The notes under the pieces were generated by a model. That model did no database searches. It was not told the origin of the DNA and saw only the letters and a program-made list of their open reading frames with translations. The translations under genes were made by a program, and so were the position numbers. A stretch of DNA of 64,000 nt from JBMOOG01 sp049324535 (GTDB taxonomy: Bacteria; Pseudomonadota; Alphaproteobacteria; Rhodobacterales; Rhodobacteraceae): assembly GCA_049324535.1 (NCBI GenBank), contig JBMOOG010000026.1:124001-188000 (forward strand). The letters run 5' to 3'. Every line of letters starts with the position of its first letter. The stretch's first letter is position 1. Below, in pieces: positions 7,208 through 16,400 of the stretch.

Positions 7208-7933
7208 TCAGGCGCGCCGGGCGAGCGCCGCGAGAGCCGCGCCCAGATCGAGCGCGCCGTCGTAGAGCGCGCGCCCCGATATGGCGCCCGCGATCACGCC
7301 GGTGTCGCGCAGCGCGATCAGGTCGGCCAGCGAGGAGACGCCGCCCGAGGCGATGACCGGAATCGCGACGGCGCGGGCCAGGGCCTCGGTCGCGGCAACG
7401 TTCGGGCCCTGCATGGCGCCGTCGCGGTCGATGTCGGTGTAGATGATCGCGGCGACGCCGGCGTCCTCGAAGGAGCGGGCGAGATCGGTGGCCATCACCG
7501 GCGTGTCCTCGGCCCAGCCCCGGGTCGCGACGCGGCCCTTGCGGGCATCGATGCCGACGGCGACGCGGCCCGGGAAGGCGCGGGCGGCCTCGCGCACCAG
7601 CGCCGGGTTTTCCACCGCGACGGTGCCGAGGATGACGCGGGCGAGGCCCTTCTCCAGCCAGGTTTCGATGGTGGCCATGTCGCGGATGCCGCCGCCGAGC
7701 TGGCAGGGGACGCGGACGCGGGCGAGGATCGCCTCGACGGCCGGGGCGTTGACCGGGCGGCCGGCGAAGGCGCCGTTCAGGTCCACGAGATGCAGCCACG
7801 CGCAGCCGGCGTCCTCGAAGGCCGCGGCCTGCGCGGCGGGGTCCTCGCCGAAGACGGTGGCCTTGTCCATGTCTCCGCGCAGGAGCCGCACACAGCGGCC
7901 GTCCTTGAGATCGATGGCGGGGTAGAGGATCAT
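7208..7933 (-). CDS. hisA: ProFAR isomerase HisA
   Basis: 241 residues, (beta/alpha)8 barrel. It isomerises ProFAR to PRFAR, the substrate of HisF-HisH. The N-terminal motif ILYPAIDLKDGRCVRL holds catalytic Asp8, and TDIDRDG holds the second catalytic Asp; QLGGGIRDM and IASGGVSS bind the two phosphates. The start at 7933 gives the canonical N terminus; the frame is open 26 codons further up but without similarity. It follows hisH on the same strand, with the plus-strand DUF2147 gene lying between. Confidence 0.96.
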   Translation of the reverse strand: MILYPAIDLKDGRCVRLLRGDMDKATVFGEDPAAQAAAFEDAGCAWLHLVDLNGAFAGRPVNAPAVEAILARVRVPCQLGGGIRDMATIETWLEKGLARVILGTVAVENPALVREAARAFPGRVAVGIDARKGRVATRGWAEDTPVMATDLARSFEDAGVAAIIYTDIDRDGAMQGPNVAATEALARAVAIPVIASGGVSSLADLIALRDTGVIAGAISGRALYDGALDLGAALAALARRA

Positions 7934-8068
7934 GGGCGGGCTCCGGTCGGGCGTCGGGCGGCGTCTTGCCATGGGCGGCCGGCCTTGCCAAGCGTTGATA
8001 CGCCACGTCACGCTTGCCCGGAATCAGGGGGCGTGGCGTGATGCCGTCGGTTCACGGGAGGAACGAAC

Positions 8069-8464
8069 ATGAGACAACTTCTTGCAGCGGTGGTCCTTGC
8101 GGCCCTGCCGGTCGCAGCCTTCGCGGATCCGGTCGAGGGGATCTGGAAGACCAAGCCCGACGACAACGGCAACTTCGGCTACATCGAGATCAAGCCCTGC
8201 GGCGCCAAGTTCTGCGGGACGCTGATCAAGTCCTTCGACAAGGCCGGGGCCGAGATGCAGTCGCCCAACGTCGGCAAGCGCATCGTCTGGGACATGGTGG
8301 CCGAGGGCGGCGGTGCCTACGGCGACGGCAAGGTCTGGTCGCCCGACCGCGACAAGACCTACAACTCCAAGATGACGCTCTCGGGCGACAGCCTGTCGGT
8401 CAAGGGCTGCGTGATGGGCGGCATGATCTGCCGCGACGGCGGCACCTGGCAGCGCGTGAAGTGA
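8069..8464 (+). CDS. Secreted DUF2147 family protein
   Basis: 131 residues with a signal peptide (MRQLLAAVVLAALPVAAFA, cleavage about residue 19). The mature part (EGIWKTKPDDNGNFGYIEIKPC, GAKFCGTLI, KVWSPDRDKTYNSKM, CVMGGMICRDGGTWQRV) matches the DUF2147 family of small periplasmic lipocalin-like proteins with conserved Cys. The function is unknown. GGGAGGAAC provides a strong ribosome-binding site 8 bases before the ATG. It sits inside the his region on the opposite strand, a position I recall as common in Rhodobacterales. Confidence 0.82.
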   Translation: MRQLLAAVVLAALPVAAFADPVEGIWKTKPDDNGNFGYIEIKPCGAKFCGTLIKSFDKAGAEMQSPNVGKRIVWDMVAEGGGAYGDGKVWSPDRDKTYNSKMTLSGDSLSVKGCVMGGMICRDGGTWQRVK

Positions 8465-8494
8465 CGCCGGCCGGGCGCCCGGCCGCGGTGCGGA

Positions 8495-9133
8495 TCAGGG
8501 CGCCCAGCGCAGGAAGTTGGCGATGAGCCTGAGGCCGGTGGCCTGGCTCTTTTCCGGGTGGAACTGGGTGCCGACCCAGTTCTTCCGGCCGACGATCGCG
8601 GTGATGTCCCCGCCGTAATCCACATGTGCCAGCCGGTCCGCGGGATCGTTCACGCGGAACTGGTAGGAGTGCACGAAATAGGCGTGCGCCCCGGTCCCGA
8701 TCCCGTCAAGCACCGGGTGCGGGTGATCGACCACGAGATCGTTCCACCCCATGTGCGGGACCTTCAGTCCCGGATCGGCGGGGCGGATCGGCACCACCTC
8801 GCCCGCGATCCAGCCGAAACCGTCGGTCGGCCGGTATTCGAGCCCGCGCGTGGCCAGCATCTGCATCCCGATGCAGATCCCGAGGAAGGGCCGGCCCCGG
8901 TCGATCACCGCCTCGCGGATCGCCTCGTAGAGCCCCGCCTGGCGGTCAAGCGCGGCCCGGCAGGCGGGAAAGGCACCGTCGCCCGGCAGCACGATGCGGT
9001 CCGCGCGGGCGACCTCCTCGGGCCGCGACGTCACCCGAACCGCGCCGGCCCTGGTCTCGGCCGCCATGCGCGCAAAGGCCTTTTCCGCCGAATGCAGGTT
9101 GCCGGATTCGTAGTCGATGAGGACGGTCAGCAT
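8495..9133 (-). CDS. hisH: Imidazole glycerol phosphate synthase, glutaminase subunit HisH
   Basis: 212 residues, class I glutamine amidotransferase. It releases ammonia from glutamine and channels it into HisF. The nucleophile is the Cys in LGICIGMQML; the His-Glu pair is in QFHPEKSQ. N-terminal VLIDYESGNLHS and LPGDGAFPAC are typical. The start at 9133 lies 7 bases after the hisB stop, so hisB and hisH are one transcription unit. An ORF extension 13 codons upstream overlaps hisB and is not expected to be used. Confidence 0.96.
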   Translation of the reverse strand: MLTVLIDYESGNLHSAEKAFARMAAETRAGAVRVTSRPEEVARADRIVLPGDGAFPACRAALDRQAGLYEAIREAVIDRGRPFLGICIGMQMLATRGLEYRPTDGFGWIAGEVVPIRPADPGLKVPHMGWNDLVVDHPHPVLDGIGTGAHAYFVHSYQFRVNDPADRLAHVDYGGDITAIVGRKNWVGTQFHPEKSQATGLRLIANFLRWAP

Positions 9134-9140
9134 CCGCGCC

Positions 9141-9728
9141 TCACAGCGCGCCCTTGGTCGAGGGCAACGCATCCCCTATCCGCGGGTCGGGCTCGACCGC
9201 CATGCGCAGCGCCCGCGCCACCGCCTTGAAGGCCGCCTCGGCGATGTGGTGGCTGTTAAGCCCGTGCACCCGGTCCACGTGCAGCGTGATGCCGCCGTGC
9301 GTGGCCAGCGCCTGGAAGAACTCGCGCACCAGCTCGGTGTCGAAACCGCCGATCTTCGCGGTCGGGAAATCGACGTTCCAGACCAGGAAGGGACGCCCCG
9401 ACAGGTCGAGCGCGCAGGCCACCTGCGCGTCGTCCATCGCCAGCGCGAAATGGCCGTAGCGGCGGATGCCGCGCTTGTCGCCCAGCGCGCGCGCCAGCGC
9501 CTGGCCAAGCGCGATGCCGGTGTCCTCGACCGTGTGGTGGTCGTCGATGTGCAGATCGCCCTCGGCGCGCACGGTGAGGTCGATCAGCGAATGCCGGGCA
9601 AGCTGGTCCAGCATGTGATCGAAGAAGCCGACGCCGGTCCGGCAGTCATACCGGCCGGTGCCGTCGAGCGTCACCTCGACGTCGATCCGCGTCTCGGCGG
9701 TTTCACGGCTGATCCTGGCCTGTCGCAT
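9141..9728 (-). CDS. hisB: Imidazoleglycerol-phosphate dehydratase HisB
   Basis: 195 residues, the monofunctional form without the HAD phosphatase domain of E. coli HisB. It dehydrates imidazole glycerol phosphate to imidazole acetol phosphate. The metal-binding His clusters are visible: FFDHMLDQLARHS, DDHHTVEDTGIALG, and in the second half of the internal duplication HGLNSHHIAEAAFKA. It is the first gene of the minus-strand his group, with a good promoter and a palindrome just upstream. Confidence 0.97.
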   Translation of the reverse strand: MRQARISRETAETRIDVEVTLDGTGRYDCRTGVGFFDHMLDQLARHSLIDLTVRAEGDLHIDDHHTVEDTGIALGQALARALGDKRGIRRYGHFALAMDDAQVACALDLSGRPFLVWNVDFPTAKIGGFDTELVREFFQALATHGGITLHVDRVHGLNSHHIAEAAFKAVARALRMAVEPDPRIGDALPSTKGAL

Positions 9729-9748
9729 CGGCGCCTCCGCTTGCCTGA

Positions 9749-9784
9749 CCCCGCGCTTATAGGCGCGGGGCGCCGGATCGCCAA
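9749..9784 (-). promoter_or_regulatory. hisB promoter with overlapping palindrome
   Basis: On the minus strand TTGGCG (9779-9784), a 17-base spacer and TATAAG (9756-9761) form a clear sigma-70 type promoter 28 bases upstream of hisB. A perfect inverted repeat, CCCCGCGC-N6-GCGCGGGG (9749-9770), spans the -10 box and would be a natural operator or a hairpin at the 5' end of the RNA. Confidence 0.6.
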
Positions 9785-9840
9785 GGCCCCCGGGGGGCCG
9801 CCAGTGCCCTGCCGGTCCGGTGGACGCCGGGCGGGGGCGT

Positions 9841-11790
9841 TCAGACCGGCGCGCCGCTTGAACGGCGCACGAGCCCCTGCGGCCGGTACCGTGGGGCGGC
9901 GCCCTGCGCGCGGATGGTGACGTGGTCGGCGAGGCGCGCCCGCGACACCTCCGGGTCCTCCTCGTCCAGCATCACCCGGGCCCAGACGTCGCAATGCAGA
10001 AGGCGCAGCCGCAGGTCGTGGCCGGCGGAGTGCAGGGTCTGCAGGAGCTGGGCGCGGCTCAGGCCCAGGAGATCCGGCAGGCGCGAGGTCTCGTAGAAGG
10101 CCGGGTCGGCCTCCATGCGCTGGAAGGTCGTCGTCCAGAACCCGACCTTGATGCGCTGGCTGAGCCCGCCGGGCATGTAGCGGTCGGCCACGGTGCGCAC
10201 GACCCATTTGTCGCGCACGAAGGGGTGCGCCTTTTCGAGGACGAAGGGCGAGAGGCGCAGCTTGTGCCGGCCGGGCAGGTTGACGCCGAACCGGGCGATC
10301 GCGTGGTCGAGGAAGGGGAAGCGCGCCTCGATGCCGGCCGACATGCCCATGGTGTCGTTGCGGTGCAGAAGCGTGCGCAGGTGGTGGTGCAGGTAGTCGA
10401 GCGTCCAGCCCCGGGTGCGGTCGCTGCGACCGGCGAGGTGGGCGAGTCGCGCGTCGGTGCGCGCCTGATCCGTCTCGATTTCGCCGGCGGTCATCAGGGA
10501 CAGCACCGGCGCGAGGTTCGCGTCGCGCTGGGGGGCAAGGATCGGGCCGATGCCGGGCAGGGCGCGGATCGCGCGGGCGGTGGCACCGGTCATCGCGGAA
10601 TAGGCATCGGTCAGCCGCTTGCGCCCGAGCCAGGGGTAGCCCAGGAACAGTTCGTCCGACCCTTCGCCGGACAAGAGCCCCTTGACGCCCGAGCGGCGCG
10701 CGAGATCCGCCACCATCATCAGCGGCGGGCAGTTCGGATGATAGGTGAAGGGTTGCTCGTAATGCCGCATCACGTCCGGGATGCGGGCCACGAAGTCCTC
10801 CTCCTCGGCATCGACCGCGTGGAGCGGCAGGCCCAGATGGCGGGCAAGGCGCCGCGCCGGCTCGATCTCGGACCAGGGCCCGCGGACGTTGGCGTGGAAA
10901 AGCTGGATGTCGCGCTTCTGCCGGGCGGCCACGGCCACGATCAGCGAGCTGTCCACGCCCCCCGAGCAGAAGGCCCCCATGCCGGCATCGGCAAAGAGCT
11001 GCGAGGCCACCGCCTCGTTGATGCGGGCGTCGAACTCGTCGGCGATGGCGGCGGGCGAGAGCCCGGCGAGCCGGTCCGCCTCGGCCGGGTCGAGAAAGTC
11101 GTGGAGCGTCGCGAAATGCCCGATCTCGGGCGCCTCGCCGGGGCGGAAGACGAGCAGGGCCCCCGGCTCTAGGCTCCGGATGCCGTGGTAGAAGGTCCGT
11201 CCGCTCATGGCGCCGCCATGGCGCAGCAGATAGGCCCAGACCAGCGCGGTGTCGGGGGCAAGCGTCACCCAGGGCGCCAGGGCCTTGACCTCGGAGGCGA
11301 AGGCAAACGCGCCCATTCCGTCCACCGGCCCGTGCCGCCAGTAGAGCGGCTTCATCCCGAAGCGGTCGCGCGCCAGAATCACCTGCCGGGTCTCGCGATC
11401 GAAGAAGGCGAGGGCGAACATGCCGTTCAGCCGTGCCAGGGCCTCGGCGGCGGGGCGCCGGATCAGCAGGTGCAGGACGACCTCGGTGTCGGAGGTGGTG
11501 CGGAAGACCGCGCCCTCTGCGCGAAGTTCGTCGCGCAACGCGCGGAAATTGTAGACTTCGCCGTTGTAGATCAGCCCGAAACGGCCCGAGTCGTCCCAGA
11601 AGGGCTGGTCCGACCGCGGATCCAGATCGACCAGGGCGAGGCGCGCGTGGGCCAGGCCGACGCCGGGGCCGCTGAACAGCCCGATCGAGTCCGGCCCCCG
11701 GTGGCCGAGACGGGCGGCGCTGGCTTTCAGTCGATGTTCGGATGCCTTGAAATCACGCTTGTCGGCGACGATGCCGAAAATACCACACAT
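9841..11790 (-). CDS. asnB: Asparagine synthase (glutamine-hydrolysing)
   Basis: 649 residues. The start at 11790 puts Cys at position 2 (MCGIFGIVAD), which becomes the N-terminal nucleophile of the class II glutaminase domain (about 2-200; RLGHRGPDS, LIYNGEVYNF, TTSDTEVVL). The synthetase domain has the ATP pyrophosphatase loop FCSGGVDSSLIVA. It transfers ammonia from glutamine to an activated carboxylate; aspartate is the usual substrate, but paralogues in polysaccharide gene clusters modify other acids. No such cluster is nearby, so AsnB is the simplest reading. The ribosome-binding site lies in a hairpin (11795-11815). Confidence 0.88.
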   Translation of the reverse strand: MCGIFGIVADKRDFKASEHRLKASAARLGHRGPDSIGLFSGPGVGLAHARLALVDLDPRSDQPFWDDSGRFGLIYNGEVYNFRALRDELRAEGAVFRTTSDTEVVLHLLIRRPAAEALARLNGMFALAFFDRETRQVILARDRFGMKPLYWRHGPVDGMGAFAFASEVKALAPWVTLAPDTALVWAYLLRHGGAMSGRTFYHGIRSLEPGALLVFRPGEAPEIGHFATLHDFLDPAEADRLAGLSPAAIADEFDARINEAVASQLFADAGMGAFCSGGVDSSLIVAVAARQKRDIQLFHANVRGPWSEIEPARRLARHLGLPLHAVDAEEEDFVARIPDVMRHYEQPFTYHPNCPPLMMVADLARRSGVKGLLSGEGSDELFLGYPWLGRKRLTDAYSAMTGATARAIRALPGIGPILAPQRDANLAPVLSLMTAGEIETDQARTDARLAHLAGRSDRTRGWTLDYLHHHLRTLLHRNDTMGMSAGIEARFPFLDHAIARFGVNLPGRHKLRLSPFVLEKAHPFVRDKWVVRTVADRYMPGGLSQRIKVGFWTTTFQRMEADPAFYETSRLPDLLGLSRAQLLQTLHSAGHDLRLRLLHCDVWARVMLDEEDPEVSRARLADHVTIRAQGAAPRYRPQGLVRRSSGAPV

Positions 11791-11794
11791 GAAA

Positions 11795-11815
11795 CTCTCC
11801 ACACGAATCGGAGAG
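11795..11815 (-). promoter_or_regulatory. Hairpin at the asnB ribosome-binding site
   Basis: CTCTCC (11795-11800) and GGAGAG (11810-11815) are inverted arms with a 9-base loop. On the minus strand the GGAGAG that serves as Shine-Dalgarno, 4 bases before the ATG, is the downstream arm, so pairing would hide it and lower translation. Confidence 0.4.
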
Positions 11816-12019
11816 AGGGAAGCATCCGGGGGCCGGCCAGCACCATCGAACTTTGGTTTGTTCGCGCGCTGGCGGTCCGGATTTTCGACGACGCGCGCGA
11901 TCCCGGATCGTTTCTGATCTTCTGATGGTTGTGACCGGTTTCTGCCATCCGGCGCAAGGTCCCCGGGTCGCGTCAGGAGTGCCCGGAACGGATGCAGGGC
12001 GCGCGAGCGAAGGGCGCGA

Positions 12020-12047
12020 ATCGAAAGGCCGCCTTGCGGCGGCCTTC
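12020..12047 (-). terminator. Candidate terminator downstream of tRNA-Gly
   Basis: On the minus strand AAGGCCGCC-GCAA-GGCGGCCTT forms a 9-bp stem with a GNRA-type tetraloop, followed by TCGATT; the T run is short. It lies about 20 bases past the tRNA 3' end. Confidence 0.5.
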
Positions 12048-12067
12048 GAACCCGTCATCCGGGAAAC

Positions 12068-12141
12068 TGGAGCGGGCGATGAGATTCGAACTCACGACCC
12101 TAACCTTGGCAAGGTTATGCTCTACCCCTGAGCTACGCCCG
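12068..12141 (-). tRNA. tRNA-Gly (anticodon GCC)
   Basis: A 74-nt cloverleaf on the minus strand: acceptor GCGGGCG/CGCCCGC, D arm GCTC...GAGC, anticodon stem TAACC/GGTTA with loop TTGCCAA (anticodon GCC), and T arm with TTCGAAT. Discriminator T and CCA are encoded at 12068-12071. A promoter lies upstream at 12160-12187. Confidence 0.96.
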
Positions 12142-12159
12142 CGTCCTTGGGTGGAGGCG

Positions 12160-12187
12160 ATGTATAAACTCCCCGCGCGGGCTGCAA
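12160..12187 (-). promoter_or_regulatory. Candidate promoter of tRNA-Gly
   Basis: TTGCAG (12182-12187), a 16-base spacer and TATACA (12160-12165) on the minus strand, about 19 bases before the tRNA 5' end. The -10 box is strong. Confidence 0.55.
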
Positions 12188-12502
12188 GGGGAAAATCGCC
12201 GTCCGGCCCGAAATTTTGCGGGGCTGCTGGACAGGGCGGGAGGGCAGGGCCGAGTCGGCGCCCGGGGCCGAAGCCGCCGGACCGTCCGGCGGATGCGGGG
12301 CCCATGGTTGACGCTTTCCCAACGCGGTTGCCGGGTTCGGTCCGATGCCGGCGCCGGCGCCGGGGATTAACCTCCAAGGCGAAATAGTGCCCCCGATAAG
12401 TCGCGGGCATGTCCGAAATCCGGCGGAATTCGGGTGCCTCCTCGGTCTGTCGCCGCCGACGCGGCCGAACGCCAACCCGCCGACCCGAAAGGAGACCCCG
12501 CC
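12188..12502. other. Intergenic region with no recognised feature
   Basis: Between the tRNA-Gly promoter and the Hint-domain gene I see no ORF with family features, no terminator and no repeat. The last bases carry AAAGGAG (12488-12494), the ribosome-binding site of the following gene. Confidence 0.5.
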
Positions 12503-13093
12503 ATGTTCATGCAGCCCGCCACCGCCTTCCAGCGCGCCCAGCCCGTTGTGCTTGCCCCGCGCAGCCGCGAGGGACGCCGGACGATGCCCGCGGCCTTCGC
12601 CGTCGACTCGCGGATCGAGTGCGAGACCGGTTGGGTCGCGGCCGGCGCGCTTGAACCGGGCATGGCCATTCAGACCCGCGACGGCGGCCTGCGCCGGCTG
12701 GTCGGGATCGAACGGCACCTGCGCTGGCCCGTCGCCGGCGCCAGCATGGTCCGCGTGCCGGGGGGTGCGATCGGCAACTGCGCGGCGCTGTCGCTTCTGC
12801 CCACGACGCGGATCGTCCTGTCCCTGCGTGCCGCCGAGGCGGTGCTCGGGACACCGGAGATCCTGGTGGCGGCCGGCGCCCTCGACGGCTGGCGCGGCAT
12901 CCGCTGCGAGCCGGTCGCAGCGGTCGAAGAGGCGGTGTCGCTGCGCTTTGCCCAGGACGAGGTGATCTGGCTCAACACCGGTGTGCAGGTGTTCTGCGGC
13001 CGGGGTTCGGGGTACTGGACCGAAGTCGAGGTCGAAGAGGCGCGCGCGCTGCTTGCGCGCGAGGATCGGGCCGACCGCGCCCGCGCGGCGTGA
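12503..13093 (+). CDS. Stand-alone Hint-domain protein lacking the catalytic Cys
   Basis: 196 residues. Residues 31-150 follow the Hint (hedgehog/intein) pattern found in many Rhodobacteraceae proteins: an entry motif AFAVDSRIECETGWV, then ALEPGMAIQTRDGGLRRLVGI. In active Hint domains the first position is Cys; here it is Ala31 (AF where CF is expected), so self-splicing or cleavage by the usual route should be lost. No N-extein such as hemolysin-type repeats is attached. AAAGGAG sits 8 bases before the ATG. It is a probable non-processing relative; function unknown. Confidence 0.65.
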   Translation: MFMQPATAFQRAQPVVLAPRSREGRRTMPAAFAVDSRIECETGWVAAGALEPGMAIQTRDGGLRRLVGIERHLRWPVAGASMVRVPGGAIGNCAALSLLPTTRIVLSLRAAEAVLGTPEILVAAGALDGWRGIRCEPVAAVEEAVSLRFAQDEVIWLNTGVQVFCGRGSGYWTEVEVEEARALLAREDRADRARAA

Positions 13094-13133
13094 CCGCCCG
13101 GGGCCCGCGCCGTGGCCCCCTGCGATCGGGGGG

Positions 13134-13427
13134 TCAGGCCGCGCCAAGCCGGCGGTTCCGGTCCCGCGGACCCCGGCTGACCCAGATCTTCGACGCGCTC
13201 GGACGCGAGCCCGCCGCGGCGATCCGGTCCAGATGGGCCCGGGCCCGGTCCTCGATCAGGTCGATCTGGCGGTCGAGGCGCTCGCGGGCCGCGGCCCGCA
13301 GCTCGGCCGCCGGCTCGGCCGCCAGCCAGTCGAGCGTGACGCGCAGGTTTGCCAGCGTCAGGATCACATCCTCGACCAGAAAGGTCGCAGCATTCCGCCC
13401 GTAGGCGGGCAGCGGTTCGTCGCCCAT
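13134..13427 (-). CDS. Conserved hypothetical protein, 97 aa
   Basis: I do not recognise a named family. The sequence is mostly helical (DVILTLANLRVTLDWLAAEP, AARERLDRQIDLIEDRARAHLDRI) with a basic tail (RGPRDRNRRLGAA) and no signal peptide or membrane segment. It is the last gene before pyc on the same strand, converges with the Hint gene, and has Rhodobacterales-like codon use. A small soluble helical protein, perhaps a regulator or adaptor, is all that can be said. Confidence 0.55.
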   Translation of the reverse strand: MGDEPLPAYGRNAATFLVEDVILTLANLRVTLDWLAAEPAAELRAAARERLDRQIDLIEDRARAHLDRIAAAGSRPSASKIWVSRGPRDRNRRLGAA

Positions 13428-13495
13428 GTCGTCACCCCTTCATTCCCCTCGGATCACGCTACGGGCGAGGGATGAATGCGCCGCTAACGGCGGAC

Positions 13496-16400
13496 CTAAT
13501 CCAGTTCGATCAGCAGATCCTTGGCGTCGATCTGGCCACCGGCGTGGACGTGCACGGCCCTGACCGTGGCCTCGCGCTCGGCGTGGATGCCGGTCTCCAT
13601 CTTCATCGCCTCGATGGTCAAGAGCAGGTCGCCCGCGCGCACCTTCTGCCCGGCCGTCACCGCGATCGAGGACACCACGCCCGGCATCGGCGCCCCGACA
13701 TGGGCGGGGTTGCCCTCCTGCGCCTTGGGCTTGGCGGCCGACGTCGCCTTGACCGCCCGGTTCGGCACCCGGATCACCCGGGGCTGGCCGTTCAGCTCGA
13801 AGAAGACCTTGACCTCGCCGTCCTCGCCGGTCTCGCCCACCGCCTGGAGCCGGACCTCGAGCGTCTTGCCGGGGTCGATCTCGACCGAGATCTCCTCGCC
13901 CGGCTGCATCCCGTAGAAGAAGGTGCGCGTCGGCAGGGTGCGGACCGGGCCATAGACCCGGTGACGGCCCATGTAGTCGAGGAAGACCTTGGGATACATC
14001 AGATAGCCGTTCAGGTCCTCGTCATCGACCTTGAACCCGTCGAGATCGGCCGAAAGCTTCGCCCGCGTCGCTTCGAGGTCGATGGGCGCAAGGTGCTTGC
14101 CCGGCCGGTCGGTGACCGGCGTCTCGCCCTTCAGCACCTTCTTCTGGATGGCCTCCGGCCAGCCGCCGGGGGGCTGGCCGAGATTGCCGCGCATCATGTC
14201 GACGACCGACTCGGGGAAGGCCACGTCCACGGCCGGATCCTCGACCTGCGCCCGCGTCAGCCCCTGCGCCACCATCATCAGCGCCATGTCGCCCACCACC
14301 TTGGACGAGGGCGTGACCTTCACGATGTCGCCGAACATGGCGTTGGCATCGGCATAGGCCTGCGCCACCTCGTGCCAGCGCTCCTCGAGCCCGAGCGAGC
14401 GGGCCTGCGCCTTGAGGTTGGTGAACTGGCCCCCGGGCATCTCGTGCAGCCAGACTTCCGAGGCCGGCGCCTCGAGCCCGGACTCGAAGGCCCGGTACTG
14501 GTGGCGCACGCCTTCCCAGTAGTTCGAGATCGACCGGATGGCCGCGATGTCGAGCCCGGTGTCTCGGTCGGTGTGCGCGAGCGCCTCGACGATCGAGCCG
14601 AGGCAGGGCTGCGAGGTGCCGCCCGAGAAGGCGTCCATCGCCGCATCGACCGCATCGACGCCCGCCTCGGCGGCGGCGACGATGCTGGCCCCGGCCAGGC
14701 CCGAGGTGTCGTGGGTGTGGAAATGGATGGGCAGGCCGACCTCGTCCTTCAGGGCGCGGATCAGCACACGGGCCGCGGCGGGCTTCAGAAGCCCCGCCAT
14801 GTCCTTCAACCCGAGCACATGCGCGCCCGCGTCGCGCAGGGCCTTGCCCATGGCAACATAGTATTTCAGGTCGTATTTGGCGCGCGCCGGGTCGAGGATG
14901 TCGCCGGTGTAGCAGATCGCCGCCTCGCAGACGCGGTTCTGCTCGATCACCGCATCCATGGCGACGCGCATGTTCTCGACCCAGTTCAGGCTGTCGAAGA
15001 TGCGGAACACGTCGATGCCGGTCACCGCCGCCTGACGCACGAACTCGCGCACGACGTTGTCGGGATAGTTGGTGTAGCCGACCCCGTTCGAGGCGCGCAG
15101 CAGCATCTGGGTCATCAGGTTCGGCATCGCGGCGCGCAGGTCGCGCAGCCGCTGCCAGGGGCATTCCTGCAGGAAGCGGTAGGCCACGTCGAAGGTGGCG
15201 CCGCCCCAGCATTCGACCGAGAAGAGCTGCGGCAGGTTCGCGGCATAGGCCGGCGCCACCTTGATCATGTCGATCGAGCGCATCCGGGTGGCCAGAAGGC
15301 TCTGGTGCCCGTCGCGCATGGTGGTGTCGGTCAGCAGAAGCCGCGTCTGCGCCGCCATCCAGTCCGCGACCGCCTGCGGGCCCTTCTCGATCAGCAGATC
15401 GCGGGTTCCCGGCGCCGGGGCGGCCTTCAGCGCGGGCACCCGCGGCGGGCGCGCCTCGGCGGGCGGTTTCGGCCGGCCGGCGGTCTCGGGGTGGCCGTTC
15501 ACGGTGATGTCGGCGATGTAGGTCAGGATCTTCGTGGCCCGGTCGCGCCGCTTCTTGAACTGGAAGAGCTCGGGTGTCGTGTCGATGAACTTGGTCGTCA
15601 CCCGGTCGTTGAGGAAATCGGGGTGGCGCAGCAGGTTCTCGACGAAGGCGATGTTGGTGGACACGCCGCGGATGCGGAACTCCGACAGCGCCCGGCGCAT
15701 CCGGGCAATGGCCTGCGGGGGCGTCTGCGCCCAGGCGGTGACCTTGACCAGAAGGCTGTCGTAATAGCGGGTGATGACCGCGCCGGAATAGGCGGTGCCG
15801 CCGTCCAGCCGGATGCCCATGCCGGTCGCCGACCGGTAGGCGGTGATCCGGCCGTAGTCGGGGATGAAGTTGTTCTGCGGGTCTTCGGTCGTCACCCGGC
15901 ATTGCAGCGCATGGCCATAGAGCCGCACGTCCTCCTGGCGCGCCACGCCGGTGGCCTCGGCCAGCGTCTTGCCCTCGGCGATCAGGATCTGGGCGCGCAC
16001 GATGTCGATGCCGGTGACCTGCTCGGTCACGGTGTGCTCGACCTGGACGCGCGGGTTGACCTCGATGAAGTAGAAGCGCCCCGAATCCATGTCCATCAGG
16101 AACTCGACAGTGCCGGCGCATTCGTAGCCGACATGGGCGCAGATCCGGCGCCCGAGCTCGCAGATCTCGGCGCGCTGGCGGTCGTCGAGATAGGGCGCGG
16201 GCGCGCGCTCGATGACCTTCTGGTTGCGCCGCTGCACGGTGCAGTCGCGCTCGTAGAGGTGGTAGATCGACCCCTGCCGGTCGCCGAGGATCTGCACCTC
16301 GACGTGGCGGGCGCGCTGGATCATCTTCTCGAGATAGCCCTCGCCGTTGCCGAAGGCGGCCTCGGCCTCGCGCCGGCCCTCGCGGATCTTCGCCTCGAGC

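Noticed and set aside
8465..8494. Terminator after the DUF2147 gene
   Set aside because: A GGCCGGGC/GCCCGGCC palindrome is present without any T tract and within a short convergent gap.
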